Positions 27,801 to 33,430 of a DNA stretch of 64,000 nucleotides are shown here, piece by piece. The stretch comes from CAWGOF01 sp963824225. GTDB lineage: Bacteria > Acidobacteriota > Polarisedimenticolia > Polarisedimenticolales > Polarisedimenticolaceae. A model generated the notes under the pieces. That model was not told where the DNA came from and searched no databases. It saw only the letters and a list, made by a program, of their open reading frames with translations. Numbering within the stretch: position 1 is the stretch's first letter; the number at the start of each line of letters is the position of its first letter. The stretch is from assembly GCA_963824225.1 (NCBI GenBank), contig CAWGOF010000002.1, positions 806,001 through 870,000 on the forward strand, written 5' to 3'. The position numbers were made by a program, and so were the translations under genes.

Positions 27801-28157
27801 ACGCTCGACGCGCTCGCCGCGCTCGACTTCCACGGCATCGAGCTGCTGACGCTGTCCGCGTGCCAGACCGGTATCGGCGGCGCGACCGCGGAGGACGGCC
27901 GCGAGATCGACGGCCTGAGCGCGCTCGTGCAGCGGCGCGGCGCGCGGCGCGTCGTGTCGAGCCTGTGGGAAGTCGAGGACGCGAGCACAGCACTGCTCAT
28001 GCGCGCGATGTACCGCGAGCTGGCGCAGCACGGCGACGCACCGCTCGCGCTAAAGCGCGCGCAGTCGGCGCTGCGCACGCTGCGCCGCGACGGCGCTCGA
28101 CCGTACGAGCATCCGTACTACTGGGCCGGGTTCGTGGTGTCCGGGAGCGCGCGCTAG
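24882..28157 (+). CDS. Exported TPR-CHAT domain protein (caspase-like)
   Basis: A 1,091-residue protein. A signal peptide (MTAPRPALAVALLCCALAG, cut near GAQG) is followed by about 600 residues of tetratricopeptide-like helices, then a coiled, charged region, and a CHAT domain in the last ~400 residues. CHAT is the caspase/separase-like peptidase fold. The catalytic dyad appears intact as the second His of LHLGTHF (His952) and the Cys of LSACQTG (Cys994), with SSLWEVED and YYWAGFVV downstream. CHAT proteins are predicted or shown proteases, often in signalling or programmed death. The ATG overlaps the preceding stop. The leader implies a periplasmic or secreted site, where the C-terminal domain of the upstream membrane protein would be a possible substrate. 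Confidence 0.88.
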   Translation: MTAPRPALAVALLCCALAGSAGAQGVTLPETCSIDPLPPDDVTPLTELRARVEALAETDPTAAVRLLCATIPRVARERGEDSVELAWWVGSLATPLIAYMDKHAEALPLLERAQSILERRLGPNAVELADIHVAHAWTAFRQGRMNDAIAAWRNALRIREISPGPHEIELQKVLVGLAQVQVSLRDFAGARAALDRAFAILERNHAAVSEAAAAIENTYTNLALREEDFATARRHAERQIEIERQLEGGAPQLVPAYVLLGRILERLDEFEASEDAQREAIRLSESEHGPLQRHHLSALTQLASLLHARGRPDEAQVLARRALEVAETTLGPDAPWLVRVLSLLAEIDRTLGQLPEALRIYERAGTILEKHPNDVERPVVVGYLRGLGLLELDLGDVEAAMGTLDRALEATGSDATLSTERARALLARADASLRVGRSGARGRLDEALTLFRTRLPESHPTILQVLNALCRVEIDEAANDAPDCDEAARRVEGPAGTEPGLRQAVFDNGSRLAERRGETEAAYTFALRGLAAAGALGTPDPLWRAQIRVARLVRERDDPALAIFFGKQSIVQIERMRGYFLGEDRSLDRAFLLDKVAVYRTVADWLLEAGRIDEGLEVLGLLKSAELYDFARRAVPADADDGGLALTPDEQALAAKYQELLAGGSDGEEIDRLSRLREAGRLSVQERARLDALLAGHAEAEAARTERMRRFISERAGRAGPGAAAPPVEPPDLARFGRESAVAYYVLTDEHVRILVAAGGRWSEQRIALDGPALRRDIGRLLDRIERREDVRAESGALYDLLARPVVDAARAAGAARLVLWLDGALRYLPFAALWDGKHYLGESYAIETLAADADRTAGARGAQDAWRVRGLGTTQAVLGYQALPAVADELCSIIDGPITGLTATVAACPTPGTGSGALRGEGFADLAFTESRFRTLFEGRRDFSVLHLGTHFHLRPGNAMRSYLVLGDGSKLTLDALAALDFHGIELLTLSACQTGIGGATAEDGREIDGLSALVQRRGARRVVSSLWEVEDASTALLMRAMYRELAQHGDAPLALKRAQSALRTLRRDGARPYEHPYYWAGFVVSGSAR

Positions 28158-28177
28158 GCCCGGTACGGAGGAAGACC

Positions 28178-28621
28178 ATGATGCCCCACCTGCTCCCGCT
28201 CGCTCTCGTCGCGCTCCTCGCGGGACCCGCCCCGGCGACGAGCAACGCTGCGCTGAAGGAGCAGGTCCGTATGGCGGAGAGCGCGTTCGCCAAGAGCATG
28301 GCCGACCGCGACCATGCGGCGTTCACCGCGCACCTGGCGGGCGAGGCGCTGTTCTTCTCGAACGGCGGGGTCCTGCGTGGCAAGGCCGCGGTCGCCGAGG
28401 GCTGGAAGCGCTGGTTCGACGGCCCGCGCGCGCCGTTCGCCTGGGAGCCGGCCGAGGTCGAGGTGCTCGACTCGGGTACGCTCGCGATGACGAGCGGCCC
28501 GGTCTACGACCCCGAGGGCAAGCGCATCGGCACGTTCAACTCGGTGTGGCGTCGCGAGGCCGACGGAGCGTGGAAGATCGTCCTCGACAAGGGCTGCCCG
28601 CCGTGTGAATCCTCGAAGTAG
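28178..28621 (+). CDS. Exported SnoaL/DUF4440-like protein
   Basis: A 147-residue protein with a short leader (LLPLALVALLAGPAPA). The rest is a cystatin-like alpha+beta barrel of the SnoaL/NTF2/DUF4440 type: EQVRMAESAFAKSMADRD, FTAHLAGEALFFSNGGVLRGKAAVAEGW, and the ending RREADGAWKIVLDKG. The family binds small molecules or acts as an isomerase or accessory domain, and its function here is unknown. A strong GGAGGA box precedes the ATG. It lies 20 bp after the CHAT gene and is probably co-transcribed. It is the last high-GC gene before the cassette island. Confidence 0.8.
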   Translation: MMPHLLPLALVALLAGPAPATSNAALKEQVRMAESAFAKSMADRDHAAFTAHLAGEALFFSNGGVLRGKAAVAEGWKRWFDGPRAPFAWEPAEVEVLDSGTLAMTSGPVYDPEGKRIGTFNSVWRREADGAWKIVLDKGCPPCESSK

Positions 28622-28672
28622 ATGTCATCCCGTGTAACCGAGTCGCTTCAACCGGTGACCGGACGGATCGAT

Positions 28673-29068
28673 TCATCGCCCGGCGCCTCCTGCATGCCTC
28701 CGGCGAGGAGGGGCTTTTCGGGTAGCCTCGGCCTTGATGAAGAGGGCTCGTTGGTCACCAAAGTTGTGAAGCGACAGAATCCGCCGTTGCTCTGCCCGAG
28801 TGCACCCAAGCAGGAGTTTCACCTCGGTATCGCGCTTGCCTATGTCGATCGTGCAGATGATCCCGCTGATCACCGGACGCGCTAGGCTTCCTATCCACAC
28901 GTCAACTCCGTCGCCATCCCCCGACCGGAGGCCCCTCAGATAGCCATAGTCGAGGGGATAGACCAGCTGCGGAATGCGCGGATGCGTACTCCCTTTGGGT
29001 CGGTCCACCACAACGGAGCTCTTTGACACGAACAGGGCTAGTCGCGACCAGAAGTCTTCGTTGGTCAT
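28673..29068 (-). CDS. Short inorganic-pyrophosphatase-family protein (cassette gene)
   Basis: A 131-residue protein resembling the short, divergent family I inorganic pyrophosphatases. RPKGSTHPRIPQLVYPLDYGYLRG and GDGDGVDVWIGS match the family's substrate-binding and metal-binding Asp segments, and CTIDIGKRDTEVKLLLGC follows. Classical bacterial enzymes are about 175 residues, so this is truncated or minimal and its activity is uncertain. The last ~20 residues are basic and Gly-rich. The ATG at 29068 has GGAG upstream. It sits 28 bp beyond an attC-like site, as the most distal cassette gene. Confidence 0.75.
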   Translation of the reverse strand: MTNEDFWSRLALFVSKSSVVVDRPKGSTHPRIPQLVYPLDYGYLRGLRSGDGDGVDVWIGSLARPVISGIICTIDIGKRDTEVKLLLGCTRAEQRRILSLHNFGDQRALFIKAEATRKAPPRRRHAGGAGR

Positions 29069-29096
29069 GGGCTCCGCTCCTGATCGGATCCCGTGG

Positions 29097-29195
29097 TGTC
29101 AACGACGGCCGTAAGCTGCGGGACGCGCTGGCGCGGGGCGCGCACAAGCACGACCCGTGACAGCGTGGACCGTCAGCTTCAGGGCCATGTCAGGC
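29097..29195 (-). other. attC-like recombination site A
   Basis: Reading the minus strand, the outer box GCCTGAC (29195-29189) and the end box GTTGACA (29103-29097) bracket an imperfect palindrome. GGCCCTGAAGCTGACGG pairs with CCGCAGCTTACGGCC and leaves unpaired bases, as in real attC sites. The length is 99 bp. It begins 15 bp after the stop of the gene at 29211. The outer boxes depart from the RYYYAAC/GTTRRRY consensus. Confidence 0.55.
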
Positions 29196-29210
29196 GTCAA
29201 GCCGCCGTGG

Positions 29211-29627
29211 TCACCACTCGTATTCATCTCTGCACACCAAACGAAGGCCATCTTCGCCACGCGTGAGGAGCTTGGGCTGGCGACATAAATGCGCGACGGT
29301 GCCGCACCACTTCTCACAGTTGCTTGGAGTGCAGGCGATGCTGTCGAAGCCGATGATGTACACACCCCCTGGGGCCTTCTCGAGGACGATTCCCGTCGCG
29401 ATCGTGGAGTCCTCGCCAACCCCATCATACCGAGCGAAGAACGGTCGGTTCTTGACGAAGTTCTCACGGACACAACGGTTCACGGCGGCACGATTGGACC
29501 CGCCTGACCCAACCCGGCCGCAATCAACGGCTGCCCCGAACGCGCGTAGCCGTTGGTCGAGGGAGTCGAGATGCGAGCTGGGAACCTGGCTCGCCAGAAG
29601 CGACATAATCGCAGCCTCTATGAGCAC
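29211..29627 (-). CDS. Unknown Cys-rich protein (cassette gene)
   Basis: A 138-residue protein I do not recognise. It has six Cys in the C-terminal half (IACTPSNCEKWCGTVAHLC, LVCRDEYEW) and a hydrophobic strand stretch (GVYIIGFDSI). The N-terminus is only mildly hydrophobic. I use the GTG at 29627 because it lies 14 bp past attC-like site B, the same spacing as the next cassette. The ATG at 29606 would also work. Codon use is more A/T-rich than in the flanking genes. It may be exported, given the cysteines, but no clear leader is seen. Confidence 0.6.
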   Translation of the reverse strand: MLIEAAIMSLLASQVPSSHLDSLDQRLRAFGAAVDCGRVGSGGSNRAAVNRCVRENFVKNRPFFARYDGVGEDSTIATGIVLEKAPGGVYIIGFDSIACTPSNCEKWCGTVAHLCRQPKLLTRGEDGLRLVCRDEYEW

Positions 29628-29641
29628 GTCTCGCCCTCGTT

Positions 29642-29744
29642 GTCTTGACGCTGCGCCTGACGCACGCGCCCGGTGGCGCGGCGCTTGCGGCCTTGCGCAG
29701 GCGCCATGACGCCGGAGTGCGGCGCGTCCAGGCGCGGGTTAGAC
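29642..29744 (-). other. attC-like recombination site B
   Basis: On the minus strand it opens with a perfect R'' box GTCTAAC (29744-29738). GCGCCTGGACGC then pairs with GCGTCAGGCGC at the far end, leaving one G unpaired, which is the extrahelical base typical of attC. It ends in a weaker GTCAAGAC box (29649-29642). The length is 103 bp. It lies 6 bp after the stop of the gene at 29751. Confidence 0.65.
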
Positions 29745-29750
29745 GACCAG

Positions 29751-30140
29751 CTAGTCAAGGCTGATCTCGATCCCGAACTCCTCTTCGAGAGCCATCATGA
29801 GTTCCACTACGTCGAGAGAGTCCGCACCGAGGTCGGAAAGCGGCACACCTACTGGCAACGAGCTTCTGTCGATCCCCAGCCGTTTCGCGATCACCTCGCG
29901 AACTCTATCTTCCGCTCCCTGGCGAATGCTGTCGTTGTCTGCCACCCGTGAAGCGATTGCTCTCATAAGCGTCTCTGAGCTCGCCCCAACTGCGACCATG
30001 CCACGGGAGGACCGGCGCAGAAGTGAGCCGCATCCCGGGCACAACGCCACTCCCGGTGGCGCGCTGAATTCCGGCAGAACGCTGTTCCCGCAGGACGGGC
30101 ACCGCAGTCGAGATTCCGATCCGGTTTGCATCGTGCTCAT
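29751..30140 (-). CDS. Zinc-ribbon/acyl-carrier-protein fusion (cassette gene)
   Basis: A 129-residue two-domain protein. Residues ~13-42 form a zinc ribbon (RCPSCGN ... ALCPGCGS). Residues ~60-129 are an acyl carrier protein: REVIAKRLGIDRSSLP, then LGADSLDVVELMMALEEEFGIEI, with Ser of DSL as the phosphopantetheine site. Free ACPs are ~78 residues and normally lack the ribbon. The protein could carry an acyl or peptidyl group and use the ribbon to dock on a partner. No fatty-acid or polyketide enzyme is nearby, so any partner must be encoded elsewhere. It lies between two attC-like sites. Confidence 0.85.
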   Translation of the reverse strand: MSTMQTGSESRLRCPSCGNSVLPEFSAPPGVALCPGCGSLLRRSSRGMVAVGASSETLMRAIASRVADNDSIRQGAEDRVREVIAKRLGIDRSSLPVGVPLSDLGADSLDVVELMMALEEEFGIEISLD

Positions 30141-30154
30141 CGCTGGTTCCGGTC

Positions 30155-30220
30155 GTCTAAAACGCTCCGGATCAGTTGCGGGCCGGGTTGGCGGAACGGC
30201 AACGCCTCCGGTGGTTAGGC
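30155..30220 (-). other. attC-like recombination site C
   Basis: On the minus strand it opens with a perfect R'' box GCCTAAC (30220-30214). CCGGAGGCGTTGC then pairs with GCAACTGATCCGGAG with bulges, and it closes with GTTTTAGAC (30163-30155). The length is 66 bp, near the lower range for attC. It lies 10 bp after the stop of the gene at 30231 and 14 bp before the start of the next cassette gene. Confidence 0.65.
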
Positions 30221-30230
30221 GGTCCGCTCA

Positions 30231-30686
30231 CTATTGCGGTTCTCCTGCACTCGCCAATCGATCCAGCTCCCCGACTTTGCGGCCGGCCGTGGCGAAGTAC
30301 AGGTTGCCCGAACAGATCGAGGTTGCGAGCCCGTTCCGGGTTTCTGCCGCGAATACGATGTACCGCGTGCCGACACGGAAGTCGCTCCCGCAGTCGCCCC
30401 CGCCCATCCCGGTGGACACGATTGCTGTCGTCGCGGCCTCTCCTTTCCACCACTTCTCCACGTGCCACTCGATTACGGTTCGACGGAGAATCAAGTTCGC
30501 AAGGGGTTCCTTCTGCCCGGCCGGATGTTGGTCCAACCGCACTGTGGTCGGGTAGCCCATGAAGACCGCTTGCGCTGCGTCGAAGTAGGAAGCGACCTCC
30601 TTCTGCGTACACGAACAACCATTGATCGGCTCGCTGTTGAGGGCGAGCCCCGCGACCAGGATCAAGACTGAGCTGGTTCGCCTCAT
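30231..30686 (-). CDS. Secreted TIMP/NTR-like protein (cassette gene)
   Basis: A 151-residue protein with a leader (MRRTSSVLILVAGLALNSEPING) followed at once by CSC. That is the arrangement of the netrin-like/TIMP fold, where a free N-terminal Cys follows the signal peptide. Later features are DAAQAVFMGYPTTVRL, VEKWWKGE and GSDFRVGTRYIVFA, also typical of bacterial NTR-like proteins. Tissue inhibitors of metalloproteases give the family name, and the bacterial role is unknown. A strong AGGAGGA box (30693-30700 on the complement) precedes the ATG at 30686. It is the first gene of the cassette array. Confidence 0.75.
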   Translation of the reverse strand: MRRTSSVLILVAGLALNSEPINGCSCTQKEVASYFDAAQAVFMGYPTTVRLDQHPAGQKEPLANLILRRTVIEWHVEKWWKGEAATTAIVSTGMGGGDCGSDFRVGTRYIVFAAETRNGLATSICSGNLYFATAGRKVGELDRLASAGEPQ

Positions 30687-30771
30687 GTCAGATCCTCCTA
30701 ACAAGATTTCCGCAGAACTGATGCCCCACCGGCGTAACCGGCTAACGTCGACAAGCGGAATACTGTCACCG

Positions 30772-31965
30772 CTACGACCGCCGTCGGGGCCGCTCGACGA
30801 GACGCCAGAAGCGGGCTTCGTCGAGCAGCTTGATGCGGTGCCCCTTCTCGCGGAGCCGCTTCAGCTCCATCAGCTTGAGCCCGCCGTCCTTGCCCGCGGC
30901 CTGGAGCGGATTGGGACGGCCGCGGACGATCACCGTCGTCCGCGCCGACGGCCCGCCATGCACGATCGCCCCGGCGCGGCGCGCGGCGCGAGCCGCTTCG
31001 CTGCGGCGCTTGCTCAGGATGCCGGTGAACGCGATGTGCACACCGTCGAGCGAGCGTAGCGCGCCGGCCGCGAGCGTGGGTGCCCGCGTATGCAGCGCCT
31101 CGATCATCTCGTTCGCGCTCTCGTAGCGCTTCCGGCGCTCGCCGATGCAGCGGTACACGATCTCCTTCAGCGCGTCGCTGCACGGCAGGTGGCGCACGTC
31201 GCCCGTTCGAATGCGCGATCGCGCGTTGCCTTTGAGCAGCATCGCCAGCAGCTGGCCGACCTGGTACACGTCGTCGCGGGCCTGCCATTTCGGAGCCTGA
31301 CCGGCGAGGATGTCGCTCGGCGCGGTGAGCGTGTTCATCGTGCGCGCGTTGATCCCGCGGCTGTCGCTCTGCTGGCGCACGATGCCGAAGTCGCCGAGCT
31401 TGAGCCGCGGCTCGTCGCAGACGAAGACGTTCAGCGGCGTCAGGTCGCGATGCAGCATCTGGCCACGGTGCAGCTTGCCCAGCACCTCGAGGATCCCCGC
31501 AATCTCGCGCCGGGCGACCGGTTCGGGCCAGCCGCGGCCGTCGCGCTCGAGGAACGCGCTGAGATCACCGTGGCGCGCCCATTCGAGGACCAGGCAGTAC
31601 AGGACGGCGCCGTCCGGGCGCACGAGCGGGAACACGTCGTAGACGCGGATCGCCCGTGGGTGCTTGTCGAGCAGCTGGCCGAAGTACGCCTCGCGCAGCC
31701 AGCCGTCGATGCGCGCGCTGACCTTGATGCAGATCGTCTCGGGCACGATCGTCGAGCGCCCGAGGCGCTGCGCCAGGTACACCTGGCCGAACCCACCTTC
31801 GCCGAGGCGGCGCTCGATCCGGTACTGCAGCCCGGACTCGGGGCTGATCAGGACCGCGGACGGTGCCAGCGACTCCGGGGCCCGACCGGCTCCGGCGTGG
31901 GTTCGCGTACGCGACAGGCGACGCGTCACCGTGCGCTCGGCGGTCGATGGCGGACGCGAGCCCAT
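30772..31965 (-). CDS. Serine/threonine protein kinase fused to a BRCT domain
   Basis: A 397-residue protein. After a basic N-terminal tail, the kinase domain spans residues ~45-300: glycine loop GEGGFGQVYLA, Lys in ICIKVS, catalytic loop HRDLTPLNV and DFGIV. The usual Lys of HRDLKPxN is Thr, so catalysis may be altered, although the Asp is kept. Residues ~310-395 form a BRCT fold (GVHIAFTGIL, RRAGAIVHGG, TVIVRGRP, RIKLLDEARFW), as in NAD-dependent ligases, where it binds DNA or phosphoprotein. Kinase-BRCT fusions are unusual in bacteria and suggest DNA-damage-linked signalling. It is soluble, with no membrane span. The stop is 26 bp from the cassette-array boundary box. Confidence 0.85.
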   Translation of the reverse strand: MGSRPPSTAERTVTRRLSRTRTHAGAGRAPESLAPSAVLISPESGLQYRIERRLGEGGFGQVYLAQRLGRSTIVPETICIKVSARIDGWLREAYFGQLLDKHPRAIRVYDVFPLVRPDGAVLYCLVLEWARHGDLSAFLERDGRGWPEPVARREIAGILEVLGKLHRGQMLHRDLTPLNVFVCDEPRLKLGDFGIVRQQSDSRGINARTMNTLTAPSDILAGQAPKWQARDDVYQVGQLLAMLLKGNARSRIRTGDVRHLPCSDALKEIVYRCIGERRKRYESANEMIEALHTRAPTLAAGALRSLDGVHIAFTGILSKRRSEAARAARRAGAIVHGGPSARTTVIVRGRPNPLQAAGKDGGLKLMELKRLREKGHRIKLLDEARFWRLVERPRRRS

Positions 31966-32075
31966 ACGCCTCCCGTGCCGCGTCAGTATAGCGAGGCTGT
32001 GTGGCGTTGCGGTCTCGCGACCGACTGGGTCGCCAGAGTCTTGCCGCTTTCTCTCCCACGCCGTACTCTCCCGAC

Positions 32076-32633
32076 ATGGAGAATGCGCGCCGCGAGCCGC
32101 TGTGGACCGTCGAGACGTACCTGCGTCTGCCGGAAGATGGCCAGCGGCACGAGCTCGAGGCCGGGATTCTCGTGGCCGAGCCTCAACCCTTCCCGCGCCA
32201 CGCTCAGATCCAGGCGCAGCTCGCGAGCATCCTGCGCGAGTTCGTCGCGGAACGCGGCCTGGGTGTCGTCTTGACCGAGACCGGGTACGTGCTCTCGCGC
32301 GATCCCGATACGCTCCGCGGTCCCGACGTGTCGTTCGTCGTACACGAGCGGTTCGACGCGGAGGAAGCGCCTCGCTCGTACCTCCGCGGCGGGCCCGATC
32401 TGGCCGTCGAGATCCTGTCCCCCTCGAATCGACCCGGCGAGATCCGGGCCAAGGTCGCCGAGTACCTGGCCGCCGGAACGAGACTCGTATGGGTCGTCGA
32501 TCCGGCGCACGAGACGGTGACGACGTACCGGACGCTGCTCGCGCCGCGTCGCGTGGAGCGCGACGGCGTCCTCGACGGCGAAGACGTGCTGCCGGGCCTC
32601 TCGATCCCCGTCGCCGAGCTGCTCGCCCGCTGA
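32076..32633 (+). CDS. Uma2 family (DUF820) endonuclease-like protein
   Basis: A 185-residue PD-(D/E)XK-fold protein of the Uma2 family: TVETYLRLPEDGQRHELEAGILVAEP at the start, the catalytic-type region GPDVSFVV and PDLAVEILSPSN (Asp and Glu), then KVAEYLAAGTRLVWVVDP (Lys). These are very common single genes in cyanobacteria and other large-genome bacteria, often many copies per genome, with no settled role. ATG 32076 follows a short gap and no strong ribosome site is seen. It ends immediately against the convergent hydrolase gene. Confidence 0.9.
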   Translation: MENARREPLWTVETYLRLPEDGQRHELEAGILVAEPQPFPRHAQIQAQLASILREFVAERGLGVVLTETGYVLSRDPDTLRGPDVSFVVHERFDAEEAPRSYLRGGPDLAVEILSPSNRPGEIRAKVAEYLAAGTRLVWVVDPAHETVTTYRTLLAPRRVERDGVLDGEDVLPGLSIPVAELLAR

Positions 32634-33425
32634 TTATCCGAGCTCGTAGAACTTCGGCCGGCGATCACCGAACAGATCGTTGCGCCGCGTGATGCGCTTG
32701 TTCCGGGCGCGGGCCGGATCGAGCTCGACGACGCGCAAGCACGTGCCGCGCACGGGCGCCCGGGCCAACAGCTCGCCGCGCGGCCCGAGGATCTGGCTCG
32801 CCCCGGTGAACCGCAGCGTGCCGTGGGGCCGCTCGTCCGTGCCCCAGCGGTTCGCGGTCACGGTGAACACGGCGTTCTCGACCGAGCGCGCGAACATCGC
32901 GCGCTGGCACAGGTCGAGCACCAGGTTCGACGGGTGGGCCAGGATCTGCATGCCCTGGAGCGCGAGCGTGCGGGTCACCTCGGGGAAGATCCAGTCGAAG
33001 CACACCATCATGCCCACGCGCGCGCCGCGCAAGGACTGCACCTCGAGCGGCCTGTCCCCCGGGTCGAACCAGCGCTTCTCCTCGTGGAACAGGTGGACCT
33101 TGCGGTAGGTGTGGACGATTCCGCGTGGCCCGACGAGCAGCGCGCTGTTGAACACGCGGTCGCGCGCGCGCTCGGCGAACCCGGTGACCACGTGGAGCTT
33201 CTTCTCCCGGCACAGGTCGAGCAGGCTGGCCAGCGCGAGCGATCGCTTCGGCTCCTCGGACAGCGCCCGCGCCTCCGCGCGCCCGGCGAAGTAGTATCCG
33301 CTGAACGCGAGCTCGGGGAGCACGATCAGATCGGCCTCCGCGTGTCGCAGCGCCCGGATCACCGTTTTCGCGTTGCGCGCGGGCTCGCCGAAGCGTGGAC
33401 GGAACTGCAGGAACCCGACGCGCAT
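32634..33425 (-). CDS. Carbon-nitrogen hydrolase (nitrilase superfamily)
   Basis: A 263-residue nitrilase-fold enzyme. The catalytic triad is visible as Glu in LPELAFSGY, Lys in YRKVHLF and Cys in MVCFDWIFPE. Members hydrolyse amides or nitriles, for example omega-amidase or N-carbamoyl-putrescine amidase. The substrate here is unknown. I use the ATG at 33425 (MRVGFLQF, the typical family start). A GTG at 33434 overlapping the mgtE stop as GTGA is an alternative that would add three residues. It is likely co-transcribed with mgtE. Confidence 0.88.
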   Translation of the reverse strand: MRVGFLQFRPRFGEPARNAKTVIRALRHAEADLIVLPELAFSGYYFAGRAEARALSEEPKRSLALASLLDLCREKKLHVVTGFAERARDRVFNSALLVGPRGIVHTYRKVHLFHEEKRWFDPGDRPLEVQSLRGARVGMMVCFDWIFPEVTRTLALQGMQILAHPSNLVLDLCQRAMFARSVENAVFTVTANRWGTDERPHGTLRFTGASQILGPRGELLARAPVRGTCLRVVELDPARARNKRITRRNDLFGDRRPKFYELG

Positions 33426-33430
33426 CGACG

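Larger units (their letters stand above)
28673..30746 (-). mobile_element. Integron-type gene-cassette array lacking an integrase in view (CALIN)
   Basis: A lower-GC island of four short genes, all on the minus strand. Three of them (30231, 29751, 29211) are followed 6-15 bp after their stops by an imperfect palindrome with attC-like R'' ends (GCCTAAC, GTCTAAC, GCCTGAC), and the next gene then starts 14, 14 and 28 bp beyond. A further GTTAGCC lies at 30746-30740 upstream of the first gene. This regular gene-attC-gene packing is the hallmark of integron cassettes. No integron integrase or clear attI is in the window, and no attC could be made out after the last gene (28673). Hence a cluster of attC sites lacking an integrase is the best reading. 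Confidence 0.65.

Noticed and set aside
23693..28157. A true Craspase (type III-E CRISPR) locus
   Set aside because: No Cas7-11 fusion, CRISPR array or Csx30/Csx31-like gene is present, and the CHAT protein here has a signal peptide. Only the sigma/CHAT logic is similar.
28621..28672. A fourth attC after the pyrophosphatase-like gene
   Set aside because: GTTACAC-like bits occur, but no paired arms of attC length fit into the 51 bp before the next gene.
29099..29473. Minus-strand frame ending in MALKLTVHAVTGRACARPAP
   Set aside because: Its tail is a translation through attC-like site A, and it lies out of frame with the better-supported cassette gene at 29211.
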